Notes: generated from the letters alone by a model not told the origin. DNA of 64,000 bases from Rosa chinensis (GCF_002994745.2 NC_037094.1:63086639-63150638), one strand, 5' to 3'. Shown: positions 23,737-35,180, counted from the first letter of the stretch. Program-made: numbers and translations.

Positions 23737-26454
23737 CTATTTAGGGCTGGCGGGGTTGGCAGGGTTTGTCAGGTCGGCCCCGCTACCTTCAGCAGTTCCA
23801 CCGGCGGCCTGCGGAGGATCGGAGCGGCTCGTCTGGTCGGACCCTCGGGCTGTGGGACTAGGAGTCTCTATTGTGCCATCCGCCCGGGTGTGGGCCGCCA
23901 AGAACCCAGCGCGGGACGCCTCGGACTGCGTAGGCGTCCGCTGGGAGCCGCCTTCTGGAGGCTCGCCACTCTCCCCGCTACCCGAGCGGACTCCGGGACT
24001 AGGTGCGGCAGTAGGAGCGGTACTTGTTGTCGGCGGCGCTTCCTTACTTGGCTGCACGACCGGCATTACCGCTTTCGCCCAGTCAATGGCGCCCCTCTGC
24101 CGCAACATCTCCACATTGGCCAGGGCACCGGCCTTGGCTGCGTCGTTCAGCGCCTTCTTGTGCTCCGCCGACTGCTTGTACGATTCAACAGCGGCAGCCG
24201 CAGCACGGCATCCCTCAGACTCCAAGCGAGCGACTTCACCCTCCAGCCGCTTGATTTCCGCTTGTTTAGCGGCGGACTCTCGCTGAAGGATCTCAATTTT
24301 CTTCTCCTTCGCGGTCACCCGGTCCCGCACTAGAGACATATCCTGCTCCAGCCTGGCGTACCGCTCATTCTGATCCAGGTGCCGCTCAATGGCAACGTTC
24401 AGCTTGCCCCTGGCATCCGCCACGTCGCAATCGGCCTTTGTCAGACGTCGCTCGACGTCAGCCAACTTCTCCTGGGTCTTCCCCAAGTCCCTCTGGAGGC
24501 CCGCCACCTCCTCCCTCAGCTCCCGCTCAACCAGGGGCTGCTTGGACGCCGCCTGGAACATCTCATGAAGCCCAACGGCAACGTGCCCAAAGGCTGTGCT
24601 GAAGGGCGACTCGCTGACGGCGGTCGACCGAACAATTCCTTCCAGACCGCCGAACCCCAGCCGCTCGCAGAGATGATACAGGAAGTCCCGCTCACCGTCG
24701 TTGAGGAACTCGGCGTAGGCAGCAAATGAGTCCAGGCCGCTCGCACCCACCTCTTTCGCCACGTCAGCAGCAGCCTCGGGCGGAGCCTGCCTCAACTTCT
24801 TCGGCTGCTCTCGGGCCCCCGTTACCTCCACTTCCTCCTCCCCACCGGAGTCCGGCTGGCGGCGTTTTCGCTGGAGCACCCGCGTGCTCCCAGCAACGGC
24901 AGGCCTCGAACCCCCCGCCGGCGGCGCCAACCCCGCTATGGTAACACCCTCGGTGGGGCGCACCGCTTTCTTCGCCACACCGCGCCGCAGGGCCGGTGCC
25001 CTCTCTTTCCTCGGCCCCGCTTCACTCGCCCCGCCGGTCCCCGCCTGAACGGCGGGCAGCCCATCACCACCAAGATGGGAGTGGTGCGGCATTGGCAGCA
25101 CCACAGGAACCTCTGACTGGCTCAGCGCCAGTGTTTCTGGGTCCACCACCGTCTTTTGCGCAGCCATCCCGGAAGCGTACATGGCTTCAAGGAAGTTGTC
25201 GATTTCAGCACGGTCCATGGCTTTTGCAAATGCATCACGGCTAGCCTTGTTTCCCGGCGGAGTCTCTACAAAAATTAGTGGCAGGCCAGTTAGCGTGGGA
25301 CAACCTCACCAAAGGTACGATACAGCTGATTACTTACCAACGGCACGCGTCAGTTGTTGAGCTACCAACAACTCCCACCTGCTAAGGAGACGGAAGTCCA
25401 GCAAGTTGCGATTCCGCCAGCAACCCCTGATGCGTGCTACCCGGCACTCTTCCTCACGAGTTAAGTTGTACCGTAACCCCGCTGCACAGACAGGTCATTA
25501 TCAGTAGAGTAAAAAAAAAAAAAAAAAAAGGGGGACCACGCCAGTCATGTACAGCGGAAACAACAAACAACCTCGGATGGGCTGAAATTCTGACTTAATC
25601 CTAAACGACGGCTCCCCCTCGTTAGACCCCGCCTGGTACTCCCATCCCGCTGTGGCAATACAAAACGAGCCCCGCCAGTACTACATTGAGTTCCGCAGGT
25701 TTTCGATCAGCTTGGGCGCTCCTTGCCGACGGCTGAGGTTTACTTGCCCTCTACAACCCTGGCGCTTCACGTACACCAATTCGTAGAAATGCAACACCTC
25801 CGCCACGGTCGGTCCTTCACAACCAGACAACCGCCACAACGAGTTCAGCGACAGCAGTAACCGCCACATGTTGGGGCACACTTGCCCAAAGGTGATGCCG
25901 AACTCGCACAGCAGAATCTGAAGGTTGGGCACCAGCGGGAGGGTCACTCCTTCGCGGAATATAGCCTCGTGCACCGCGGCATGGCCCGCTGGCAGAATCG
26001 AAGCTTTCTCCTCTACCGTAGGCGGACGCAGCTTCACCGCGCCGGGCAACCGGAACACCCGCTTCAGCCGGTTGACGGCAACCGCTGTCATCCTACCTCC
26101 CGCCTCGTCAACGGGGGTGCCGTCCTCGAACACCCACACAGACTCGGTATCCTCCCCCGTTCCACCTCCCCCGCCAGCCGAGCCGCTGGTGGCACTATTA
26201 CTTTCTAGCCGCTCTTCGTGCGAAGTATGCGCAGCAGCAGCCTCCCCCGCCCTAGAACTCTCCGGACGCGATGCACGACCCATGTCTACGTCCCACAGAA
26301 TGGTCTGTAGCGGCTCGACTTCTAGCGGTTCTGGCAGTGAGGTTCCTGCACGGGCAGACGGAAGCAACGAGTCAATAAAATTTCTATCCGCCGCGCTGAA
26401 CGACACTTCAGATCCGGAATCCTCACTGCTCGAGATCTCTATGACGTCGGCCAT
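23737..26454 (-). pseudogene. element B antisense spliced gene: gypsy-transposon-type N-domain plus coiled coil
   Basis: The start ATG is at 26454. Exon 1 is 26454-25572, intron 1 25571-25482 (GT...AG), exon 2 25481-25338, intron 2 25337-25266 (GT...AG) and exon 3 25265-23737; the exons sum to 852 codons in frame. The N-terminus has an acidic Ser-rich leader, then a domain around residues 130-260 (LPLVPNLQILLCEFGI, NMWRLLLSLNSLWRLSGCEG) that resembles the 'putative gypsy type transposon' family. Exon 3 encodes a basic Pro-rich linker and a coiled coil of roughly 150 residues. One nonsense codon, TAG at 25681-25683, interrupts exon 1; element C has a sense codon there. The function is unknown; relatives of this position are called additional ORFs of Tat elements. 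Confidence 0.8.
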
Positions 26455-26463
26455 CCCAAAACC

Positions 26464-26756
26464 CTAAAACCCAAATCAGTTAGCTCACACAGGATCTAAC
26501 CTATCCCTATATCAGTTACTGCCCAAGAACATCAACAACACTCAACCCAGAAAATGCCAAAACAAGAACAAACCGACTAAAACCCAGATTCGACCATCTA
26601 GAAAAGCCCTAACAACCCCAATTGTCAATCACAACCACCCTTCCCCAAACCCACTCACACCCTCACAATACGTCGACAAAGAACACATCACAGAAAAACC
26701 CAGAAGTTCAACGAGGCAGACACCCAATCAAACAGGGAAAAGGCCAGATTACCAAC
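26464..26756 (-). other. 5'UTR intron of element B antisense gene
   Basis: The donor CAAG|GTTGGTAA and acceptor GTTTTAG|GGT lie nine bases before the ATG. The same donor context and acceptor are present in element C at 32168-32481, which supports a real intron. Confidence 0.65.
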
Positions 26757-26944
26757 CTTGACAGTGGAGCCTCTGACAGCAGTGTGTGCACTACTCTTCG
26801 CAGCCGGAAATCGTCTGTTCTTCCACGCACGAGAACTCGCCGATATCGCCTCGCCTTTCTTCTCCTATCTCAGACACAGAACACTTGAAGACGACGAGGG
26901 CACAGTTCGAAGTTTAGAGCAGTACCAAATATGCGACCTTCCCC

Positions 26945-26954
26945 CCCTTTTATG
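26945..26954 (-). promoter_or_regulatory. TATA box of element B antisense gene
   Basis: On the minus strand TTGACATAAAAGG precedes the UTR exon by about 190 bp. The same TTGACATAAAA-G-run block is found at the matching place in element C (31965-31980), so it is likely an internal antisense promoter separate from the LTR. Confidence 0.6.
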
Positions 26955-27221
26955 TCAACGTCAAACAATCCCACGCCGTCCGTTTAAAAAAACGACATCG
27001 ACTGCCAGCCGTACGCGTGTCCCACAGCTGCAGTTACTCTCCGGATTAACCGAGGCGTCTCCTAGGTTACGAAATCCATCATTACTCGACATTAATGGCG
27101 AGGAGACGGCTCGACGAAGGAGGCACGCCTCCGCACGCTAACCCTTTAGGGGTTTGCCACTTGTCCACCACCATCAGGCGAAGCGTCCGACAGAAGCCAC
27201 AACTTTCGGGTGAAAGGCTCC

Positions 27222-27614
27222 AAGTATCGAAGTCCGCTGAGCGAAACCCCGCTAGCGGAACTTCTCACTTGTCATCTTCCAAGCATCGAAGCCCGCTGAG
27301 CGAAACCCCGCTAGCGGAACTTCTCACTTGTCATCTTCCAAGTATCGAAGCCCGCTGAGCGAAACCCCGCTAGCGGAACTTCTCACTTGTCATCTTCCAA
27401 GTATCGAAGCCCGCTGAGCGAAACCCCGCTAGCGGAACTTCTCACTTGTCATCAAAGTATCGAAGCCCGTTGAGCGAAACCCCGCTAGCGGAACTTCTTA
27501 CTTGTCATCTTCCAAGCATCGAAGCCCGCTGAGCGGAACCCCGCTAGCGGCACTTCTCACTTGTCATCTTCCCAAGTATCGAAGTCCGCTGAGCGAATTC
27601 CCGCTGGACTTCCA
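27222..27614. repeat. 59-bp minisatellite, seven units, element B
   Basis: Units start at 27222, 27281, 27340, 27399, 27455, 27514 and 27574. Each holds CGCTGAGCGAAACCCCGCTAGCGG, with short complementary arms (CCGCT...AGCGG) able to form a hairpin. It lies upstream of the antisense promoter and inside the U3-proximal end of the sense transcript. No coding role is visible. Confidence 0.85.
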
Positions 27615-28206
27615 ATTGACAATTTGCAAGGGGCAGCCTAGGCTATACTTGGCACTGCCGGCAGAACCGCCTCCATCTTGCAAACCCCGTGCGTTGCTGA
27701 ACACAATTCCGATCAGTAACCACCGCCGAACACGTCTACCCGACGCTGTTTCCTGCTACATCCAGCGGGGGGTATCCGCCAGGGCGGATCCCGAGGCTAC
27801 GCCTCATTCTGACAACGACCGCCACGCGGAGTTACGGTCAGATCGTCCCTACGGGACACGGGGACTTGTCAACAGTCTACGACGACCCTGATCAGGTACG
27901 TTGACCCCCGCCACTTGGGTACTAAGATTGGGCTCGCTACCCAACACCTTCTGCTCCGTGCAACTTCCCCTCAACAAACAATTTGCCGACCATCCGGAGG
28001 TCCGTCTTGGCTAGGGAGTGGGGGACTCCCTGGCGGGCCTGGCAGGGGCCCACCCGAAAGGGTATAAAGCGTTTGATCAGTAAATCCATGGTTGACAATG
28101 CACTGACGCTAATTATGCTGTTGCAAGTCTAGCGGAAGTAACGCTTCACACCGCCGATCAACTCCCCAACCAAGATTGCCCTCCTTGACTGGGGACTTGG
28201 GGGACT
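27615..28206 (+). other. element B pre-LTR region with polypurine tract
   Basis: Non-coding. It ends in GGGGACTTGGGGGACT just before the 3' LTR, the polypurine tract that primes plus-strand DNA. Confidence 0.75.
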
Positions 28207-28714
28207 TGTACCTACATGTTCTAGAACGAGCATAATTAGCTATAATGAGCCACACTCATGGTACCGCCAGAGGTACCGACTCTCACCAAGGGGATGACCT
28301 GCGAAGTCACGACCAGGCGGGCTACCGCTCGAGCCCTGGATCGCCCCCAGATCACCGCTGACGCGCCGCCACGCGCCGCGTCAAGATAGCATCAGAAGCT
28401 CCAGACGCTGGGAATCGAAGCACATTAGTCCCACATCGGAAACAAGGAGAAGATCAACCTCTTCCTCATCTGTAAAAGGTTCTCTCCTCTCTCCTCATTA
28501 ATTACGCAATTACTACTCATTTATTGTTATACTACGCATATACAGTGACTGACTTAGGCATCGGAGAAGAGAAGACCGCCCAACGCGGTCTCCCTCTGAC
28601 GCCCTGTCTATCGTGTTGCAGTTAGCAGGAATCACCTAATCCTAGGAGTAGCGGTCCGCCCACCGGACCCGCGTTAAGCAAGGAATCGGCTACCGCCGGA
28701 CTTGAACATTAACA
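28207..28714 (+). repeat. 3' LTR of element B
   Basis: 508 bp, the same length as the 5' LTR with about nine substitutions by eye, one of which alters the TATA box. It is followed by target duplication CTATC. Confidence 0.95.
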
Positions 28715-28719
28715 CTATC

Positions 28720-29279
28720 CAAAACCTAGGATGTTCCATCCAGGCTTTCATAAGCCAAAGACACGAGGTTGCCTGAGATTAGGACATAAGGCCTACCCAG
28801 GCATTGAGATTAAGCCATAAAGCCTAAGATTTAGAGGCTAAGGATGAGATAGTAAGGAGAAGATTTCAGAAACAAAAGGAAAAGGAACAGGGCTTGCAGA
28901 GTTATTTCTATGTTCATTTCTCCAAAGTATGGATATTTATAGGGCCAGCCTCAGTGGCTTCAACCTATCGATGGGCAGTTGAAGCAATTTAACACCATCA
29001 ATGGGAATATCAATAGAATTGAATGCTATGATCTCGGAAAGGAGAGAAATTCGAAGACGCGTGGGAAGCGGAGCAGTCTTCGAGGAGGTAACCGTTCTAT
29101 TTCGAGGTTATCTTTTCAAAAGGTTTTAATATGCAATAAAGACAAGGTTGAGCGCTTAATTGCCTGTAATTCCAAAATATTTGGGCCAAGAAATGTGGGC
29201 TGAATATTTCACCAAACCATAAATAATGATATTAATATTAATATTGTTCATACAAAATAATGGGCCTAATATTAGAGGC
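28720..29279. other. element A post-pol non-coding region, middle part
   Basis: Resumes A after element B. It is AT-rich, with no supported gene, and includes the region downstream of the antisense gene's stop at 29280. Confidence 0.5.
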
Positions 29280-30060
29280 CTAAAGCCCTCGGCCTGCATA
29301 AGTCAGGCGGAGGAAATGTTCATCCAGACGAAAGCTGGCATCAGCAGCAGCTTGAGCGGTTTGTTGGGCCGCCAGGCGAGCCTGGGCCAGTTCTTGAGAC
29401 AGCGCTTCGAAAGCGGCTAAGGGTTGCTCCAGTTGGGCTTCCTCATGGGCGAGCCTGGCCGTTACAGCAGTTAATTGGGCTTGAAGATCTTGAATCTGGG
29501 TCTTGAGATGGTTCCTCGTAACCGTCAAATCCCTGATGAGAGTACCCCGGTCGCCTAAGAAATAGCGCGAAGTGTCTGCCTGTTGAGTAAGGGTCAGATA
29601 GTAGGCTTGGGTCTGCCTGGCCTACGCCTTCACGGCCACTTTCTCATTGAGCCATTGGGACAGATCCTGCAGCAGTTGATCAATATCGAGGAACTGGGCT
29701 TCAATGATGTCTCCCTCGCGGAAAAGTACCTCAGATACTCCAAAACTCTCGCGGGCGCACCGGGCGTCAGAATATCAGGTCCCAGGAGACGAAGGAGGCC
29801 TTCTCTGGCATCATCTATAACTCCAGGAGGAGTCACTTCGAGTACGTAAGCCAGCCTTTCCAGTCTGGAAGGAGGCGCAGGCAGCGGATTTGGGGCAGCA
29901 GCAACAGGAGCCTCGTGAGGCCCCACGATAGGAACCGCTTCCAGCACCGGCTCAGGGTTCACTTCATCTTCTACTTCAGGTGCTTAGGGGGCATCAGGGA
30001 TGGGTTCTTGGTTGTCCGTGTCCGCGCCATCTGGTTCAGCAGGATTTTCACCAAGCACCT
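29280..30060 (-). pseudogene. element A antisense gene, C-terminal coiled-coil part
   Basis: Minus-strand coding sequence that continues the PMD gene of A beyond the insertion of element C. From 30060 downward it reads an acidic Pro-rich linker, then a helical segment (VTPPGVIDDAREGLLRLLG), then a Gln/Ala-rich coiled coil of about 80 residues (LKTQIQDLQAQLTAVTARLA) ending at the stop at 29280. Breaks: a TAA near 29988, a one-base frameshift near 29715, and a TAG near 29625 (KA*ARQ). Its neighbours in the uninterrupted element would be the PMD part at 57136-59656. Confidence 0.6.
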
Positions 30061-30576
30061 TGTTAATGTCTAAAAGTCCAGCGGTAGCTGGACCCTAGCT
30101 AACGTTGATCCGGCGGGCGGATCGGTACTTGTGTTGTTCTCGAAGCTACCGTTACCTGTCAAATGAAATACAATGGGCGTCAGAGGGAGACCGCGCCGGG
30201 CGGTCTTCTGCTCTCCGATGCCTAAGTTAGTCAATGTATTTGTGTTGACAAAGTAACCGTAGATAAGTATGGAATGCGTAATTAATGAGGAGAGAGGAGA
30301 GAACCTTTTATAGGTGAGGAAGAGGTTGATCTTCTCTTTGTTTTCGATGTGGGACTGACATGCTTCAGTTCCCAGTTTCAGAAGCTTCTGATGCCATTTT
30401 GGCGTGGCGCGTGGCGGCGCGTCGGCGGTGATCTGGAGGTGGTCCGACGCCGAGGCCGTAGCCTGCCTGGCGGTGTGTCTGCATGTCATTCCTTTAGTTG
30501 GAATTAGTACCTTTGGCGGTACAATGAGCGTGGCCCATTATAGCTAATTATGCTTGCAAATGTACATGCATGTACA
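30061..30576 (-). repeat. 3' LTR of element C
   Basis: 516 bp; on the minus strand it starts TGTACATGCATGTACA and ends GACATTAACA. The polypurine tract lies next to it at about 30577-30597 on the minus strand. Confidence 0.95.
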
Positions 30577-31169
30577 AGTCCCCCAATTCCCCAGTCAAGG
30601 AGGGCAATCTTGGTTGGGGAGTTGCTCGGTGGTTTGAAGCGTTTTCTTCCGCTAGACTTGCAAGAGCATAATTAGCGTCAGTGCGTCGTCAACCGTTGGT
30701 TTTACTGAGCAAATGCTTTATACCCTTTCGGGCGGGCCCCTGCTGGGCCCCCCAGGGAGTCCCCCACTCCCCGGCGAAGATAGACCTCCGGAAGGTCGGC
30801 AAATTGTTTGTTGAGGGGGAGCTGCACGGAGCAGAGGGTGTTGGGTAGCGAGCCCAATGTGACACCCAAATGACGGGGGTCAACGTGCCTGATCAGGGCC
30901 GTCGTAGACTGTTGACTAGTCCCCGTGTCCCGTAGGGACGGTCTGACTGTAACGCCGCGTGGCGGTCGTTGTCAGAGTGAGGCGTGGCCTCGGGATTCGC
31001 AATTTGGCGGATATCCCCCCGCTAAATGTAGCAGGAAGCAGCGTCCGGTAGACGCGGCTGTCGGTATTTTGTTGAACGATATGGCGTTGAACAAAGCACG
31101 CAGTTTGCAAGATGAAAGGGGTTCCGCCAGAGATGTATAGCGGAAGACACCCCGCTTGCAGGATGCCTA
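30577..31169 (-). other. element C pre-LTR region
   Basis: Non-coding, homologous to 27615-28206 of element B, with the polypurine tract at its LTR side. Confidence 0.7.
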
Positions 31170-31698
31170 TGGAGAAGTTCCGCTGTCGGGGTTCCGCTCA
31201 GCGGAGACTTCCGCACATGGAATAGGACAAGGGAGAAGTTCTGCTGGCGGGGTTTCGCTCAGCGGAGACTTCATCACTTGGAAGATGACAAGGGAGAAGT
31301 TCCGCTGGCGGGGTTTCGCTCAGCGGAGACTTCATCACTTGGAGGATGACAAGGGAGGAGTTCCGCTGGCGGGGTTTCGCTCAGCGGAGACTTCCTCACT
31401 TGGAGGATGACAAGGGAGAAGTTCCGCTGGCGGGGTTTCGCTCAGCGGAGACTTCGTCACTCGGAGGATGACAAGGGAGAAGTTCCGCTGGCGGGGTTTC
31501 GCTCAGCGGAGACTTCGTCACTCGGAGGATGACAAGGGAGAAGTTCCGCTGGCGGGGTTTCGCTCAGCGGAGACTTCGTCACTTGAAAGAGGCCAAGGGA
31601 GAAGTTCCGCTGGCGGGGTTTCGCTCAGCGGAGACTTCATCACTTGGGGGATGACAAGGGAGAAGTTTCCGCTGGCGGGGTTTCGCTCAGCGGAGACT
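31170..31698. repeat. 60-bp minisatellite, nine units, element C
   Basis: Nine tandem units of about 60 bp, each with AAGTTCCGCTGGCGGGG and TTTCGCTCAGCGGAGACTT; the TCCGCT and AGCGGA arms are complementary. It corresponds in position and core to the seven-unit array of element B but has a different copy number and a different intervening sequence. Confidence 0.85.
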
Positions 31699-31964
31699 CG
31701 GACGGTTGGTGAAGTTATCGCAGTGGTTACTTCCACCAGACGCTTCGTCTGGTGGTAGTAGACACGTGTCCAACCCGCAGGGGGTTAGCGTGCAGAGGCT
31801 TGTCCCCTAAGCCTGGCCGTCTGCTTACCATAAATGATAGTAATTACGGGTTTCGAAATCGAAGCGACGCCTCGGTTAATCCGGGTAGTAAGTGGAGGTC
31901 TGTGACACGTGTACGGCTGTCGTGTGATGTCGTTTTGCAGCGGACGGCGGAGGACGCGCTGATG

Positions 31965-31980
31965 TTGACATAAAAAGGGG
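31965..31980 (+). promoter_or_regulatory. TATA box of element C antisense gene
   Basis: TTGACATAAAAAGGGG, matching the block in element B. It lies about 190 bp before the UTR intron donor at 32168. Confidence 0.6.
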
Positions 31981-32167
31981 GGGGAAAGCCAGCAAGATTT
32001 GACACTTTGGTAAAAGCTTTAAACCCACAGTCGTGTTCTTATCGCTCTACTTGTCCGAGACTGAAGAAAGAGGTTGCCGGAGTTTGGAGATATCGTTCCC
32101 GGAGAAACGGCGATAGCGGCCCCCCAGGATTACCGTGCATCATCGTATCGTAGGCTTCACCACCAAG

Positions 32168-32481
32168 GTTGGTATCCGGATTTATTTTTCCTGTTTCATT
32201 GGATCTGCTACTTTCTGGGTTTTGTTGTTTGTCTTTCTGGGGTGACTGCTGGTTTTGTTGGGCGTGTTCTGAGGTGTAAAATGAGATTTTGGGGGGGGGG
32301 GGGGGTTGAATTGCGGTTGGCAAAGCGTTAGTGGTTAGGGATTTAGATGGCCGAATCTGGGTTGAGTGTGTTTGTTCGTGTTTTGGCATTTTCTGGGTTT
32401 TTTTTGTTCTTGATGTCCTCGGCTATAACTGATGTGAGAATAGGCTAGATCTGTGTTTGTGCTAACTGATGTGGGTTTTAG
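32168..32481 (+). other. 5'UTR intron of element C antisense gene
   Basis: Donor ACCAAG|GTTGGTATC and acceptor GGTTTTAG|GG, followed nine bases later by the ATG at 32491. It matches the intron of element B in position and splice sites. Confidence 0.65.
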
Positions 32482-32490
32482 GGTTTTGGG

Positions 32491-35180
32491 ATGGCTAACG
32501 TCATAGAGATTTCGAGCAGTGAGGATTCCGGGTCTGACGTGTCGTTCAGCGCGGCGGATAGGATTTTTATTGACTCGTTGCGTCCGTCTGCCCATGCAGG
32601 AACCTCACTGCCAGAACCGCTAGAAGTTGAGCCGCTACAGACCATCCCCTGGGAAGTAGCTATGGGTCGTGGTTCGCGTCCAGAGAGCTCTAGGGCGGGT
32701 GAAGCCGCTGCTGCCAACGCTAGGCGCAATGAGCGTTTGGCGAGCAATAGTGCTGCTAGCGGCTCCGCTGGAGAAGAAGAAGTAGCAGGGCAGAATGCTG
32801 AGTCGGCGTGGTTTCTATCTGATGGCACCGCCGTCGACGAGGCAGAAGGGCGGATGGACGCCGCTGCCGTTAACCGAATGAAGCAGACGTTCCGGTTGCC
32901 GGGCTCGGTGAAGCTGCGCCCGCCGACAGCGGATGAGAAGGCCTCGATTCTCCCAGCGGGATTTGCTGCCGTTCACGAGGCGATATTCCGCCAAGGAGTG
33001 ACATTCCCGCTGGTGCCAAATCTCCAAATCCTGGTGTGCGAATTTGGCCTTGCCTTTGGTCAGATTTGCCCCAACATGTGGCGGTTGATGTTGGCCATGA
33101 ACTCACTCTGGCAGTTGTCCGGGTGCGAGGGGCCTACTGTGGCGGAAGTGCTTCACTTCTACGAGCTGGTGTACGTGAAGCGCCGAGGTTGCAAAGGGCA
33201 AGTGAACTTGAGCCGCCGGCAGGGAGCCCCCAAGCTGATCGAAAATCTAAGGGACTCAATGTTCTACTGGCGGGGGACCTTCTGCGTCGCCACAGAGGGT
33301 TGGGAGTATCACGCCAGGTCGAACGAGGAAGGGCCGACATTTAGGATTAAGTCGGAGTTCCAACCCATTCGAGGTTGGTAACCGGTTTCCGCTGAACGTA
33401 GTTGGCGGGTTTACGTATTTGTATTTGTAGTCTGACTAACGATTATCGTTTTTGTGCAGCGGGACTGCGGTACACGCTAACGCGCGAAGAAGAGTGCCGC
33501 GTAGCGAGGATCAGAGGTTGCTGGCGGAACCGCAACTTGCTAGATTTCTGACTTCTGACCGGTTGGGAGTTGCTGGTCGACCAGCGGCTAACGCGTTCCA
33601 TTGGTGAGAAATCTCCGCCATACCGTTCTCTTCTTTCTTTTGTATGTGTGATCTGGACTGACTGGTACCCATTTTTTTTTTTAGAAACTCCGCCGGGTAA
33701 TAAATCAAGTCGCGACGCTTTCGAAAAGGCCATGGACCGCGCAGAGATAGACGACTTTCTGGAGGCCATGTAAGCCGAGGGGCTGGCGGCTCAGCAGACG
33801 CTGGTGAACCCTGAGACACTGGCACTGAGTCAGTCCGAGGTTCCCGTGGTGCTGCCTATGCCGCACCACTCCCACCTTGGTGAGGATGGTCTGCCGGTAG
33901 TGCAGACGGGAACCCAAACGGCTGGCGGGGAGAGGGGAGGCGTTGCGGCTGGGCAACAGAAGGAGCGGATGCCTGCTCAGAGGCGTGGCCCTCAAAAGGG
34001 GAAAGTGGTGCAACCGGCGGAGCCGCCAGTGAGGGTGACGAGGACCGCTGCCGGGAACCAAAGGGCGCTGGAGAGAAAACGCCGGCAGGTTGATTCTCCT
34101 GACGAGGAAGAGGAAGAGGAAGAGGAGGTTGAGGTAATCGGGGCCCGCCGACAGAAGAAGGCTCGCCAAGCTCCTTCTAAAACTGTTGCGGTGGAGGGAG
34201 AGACGCCCGCCGGCAGTGATCTGGACTCTTTTGCCGAGTACGCTGCGTTCATGACAGATGGTGAGCGGGAGTTCCTCTTCCATCTATGCGAACGGCTAGG
34301 GTTCGGCGGCCTAGCGGGTATCTCGCGCCCCACGGCAATTGACCAATCGCCCTTCAGCTCGGCATTTGGTCAAATATTGGCGGGACTGCACGACATGTTC
34401 GTGGCGGCGTCGAAGAGGCCCCTGATTAAGGGGGAGCTGAGGGATGAAATCCAAGGTCTCCAGAGGGAGTTGGTGGAGACGAATGAGAAGCTGGCGGAGG
34501 CGGAGCGGGGGTTTGCCAAGGCGGAATGTGACTATGCCGACGTCCGCGGTAAGCTCAACGTAGCCATTGAGCGGGACTTGGAGAGGAATGAATATGTCTC
34601 CAAGTTGGAGCAAGACATAGTCCTGCTGCAGGAGCGGATAGCCGCCAAGGATAAAAAACTCATTATTGTGCAGCGGGAGTCCGCCGACCGAATGGCTGAA
34701 GTGAAGCGGCTGGGGGGTGAGGTTACCCAGCTGAGGGCTGAAGGGAGTACCGCTGCGGCCGCCGCCGTTGAGGCGTTCAAGCAATCGGCGGATTTTAAGA
34801 AGGCAATGATCGAGTCGGCGAAGGCTGGGGCCCGAGCAAATATAGACATGCTGAAGCGGAAGGGCGCCATTGACTTCGCCAAAGCGTCACAGCCTGACGC
34901 GCCGCTGGCTGAGAGTATCCCGCCGGAGACAGACGTGCCTGCCCCAGCCGGAGGTGCCTGCTCGGGCAGCGGAGAAAGTGGCGCTCATCCGGCGGAAGGG
35001 TCCCAGCAGACTCCCCACCCCACCCCGTCGGAGGTGTCACGTGCCGGATTCCTGGAGGCACATACCCGGGCGGATGGTACCATGGAGACCCCCAGTCCGA
35101 CGGCGCGAGGGTCCGACCAAGCGAGTCGATCGATCGTGCCGCCGCCCGCCGAAGCAGAAAATGTCGAAGGCAACCCCTGA
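32491..35180 (+). pseudogene. element C antisense spliced gene (gypsy-transposon-type N-domain, coiled coil)
   Basis: Antisense relative to C, hence on the plus strand here. Exon 1 is 32491-33373, intron 33374-33459, exon 2 33460-33603, intron 33604-33684 and exon 3 33685-35180. Exons 1 and 2 are exactly as long as in element B (883 and 144 nt), and the phases agree. Exon 1 is fully open and carries the same conserved domain (FPLVPNLQILVCEFGLAFGQ). Breaks differ from B: TGA at 33549-33551 in exon 2 (CGT in B) and TAA at 33771-33773 in exon 3. From 33804 to the stop 458 codons are open, with an acidic Glu run, then helices (DSFAEYAAFMTDGEREFLFH) and a long coiled coil. The function is unknown. 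Confidence 0.8.

Larger units (their letters stand above)
17047..28714 (+). mobile_element. element B: Tat-lineage retrotransposon inserted in A
   Basis: 11,668 bp with two 508-bp LTRs (TGTACC...ATTAACA), target duplication CTATC (17042-17046 and 28715-28719), a primer-binding site and a polypurine tract. It has the same orientation as A. Sense: Gag-protease-RT-RNase H-integrase with a single in-frame TAG. Antisense: a spliced gene between pol and the 3' LTR. About nine substitutions separate its LTRs. It is the most nearly complete element in the window; one nonsense codon in each gene is all I see broken. Confidence 0.95.

Noticed and set aside
23638..24333. Two overlapping plus-strand frames (231 and 213 codons) in element B
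   Set aside because: They are the reverse side of the GC-rich antisense coiled-coil exon; no motif and poor codon pattern.
25507..25527. Poly-A run as a retroposition tail
   Set aside because: It lies in intron 1 of the antisense gene and is the T-tract before the splice acceptor on that strand.
27222..27614. CRISPR-like appearance of the 59-bp repeats
   Set aside because: Units are tandem without unique spacers, and the DNA is eukaryotic; this is a minisatellite.
30070..30489. 139-codon minus-strand frame, repeated at 56624-57043
   Set aside because: Lies wholly inside the LTRs of element C; the two copies are the two LTRs, not a gene family.
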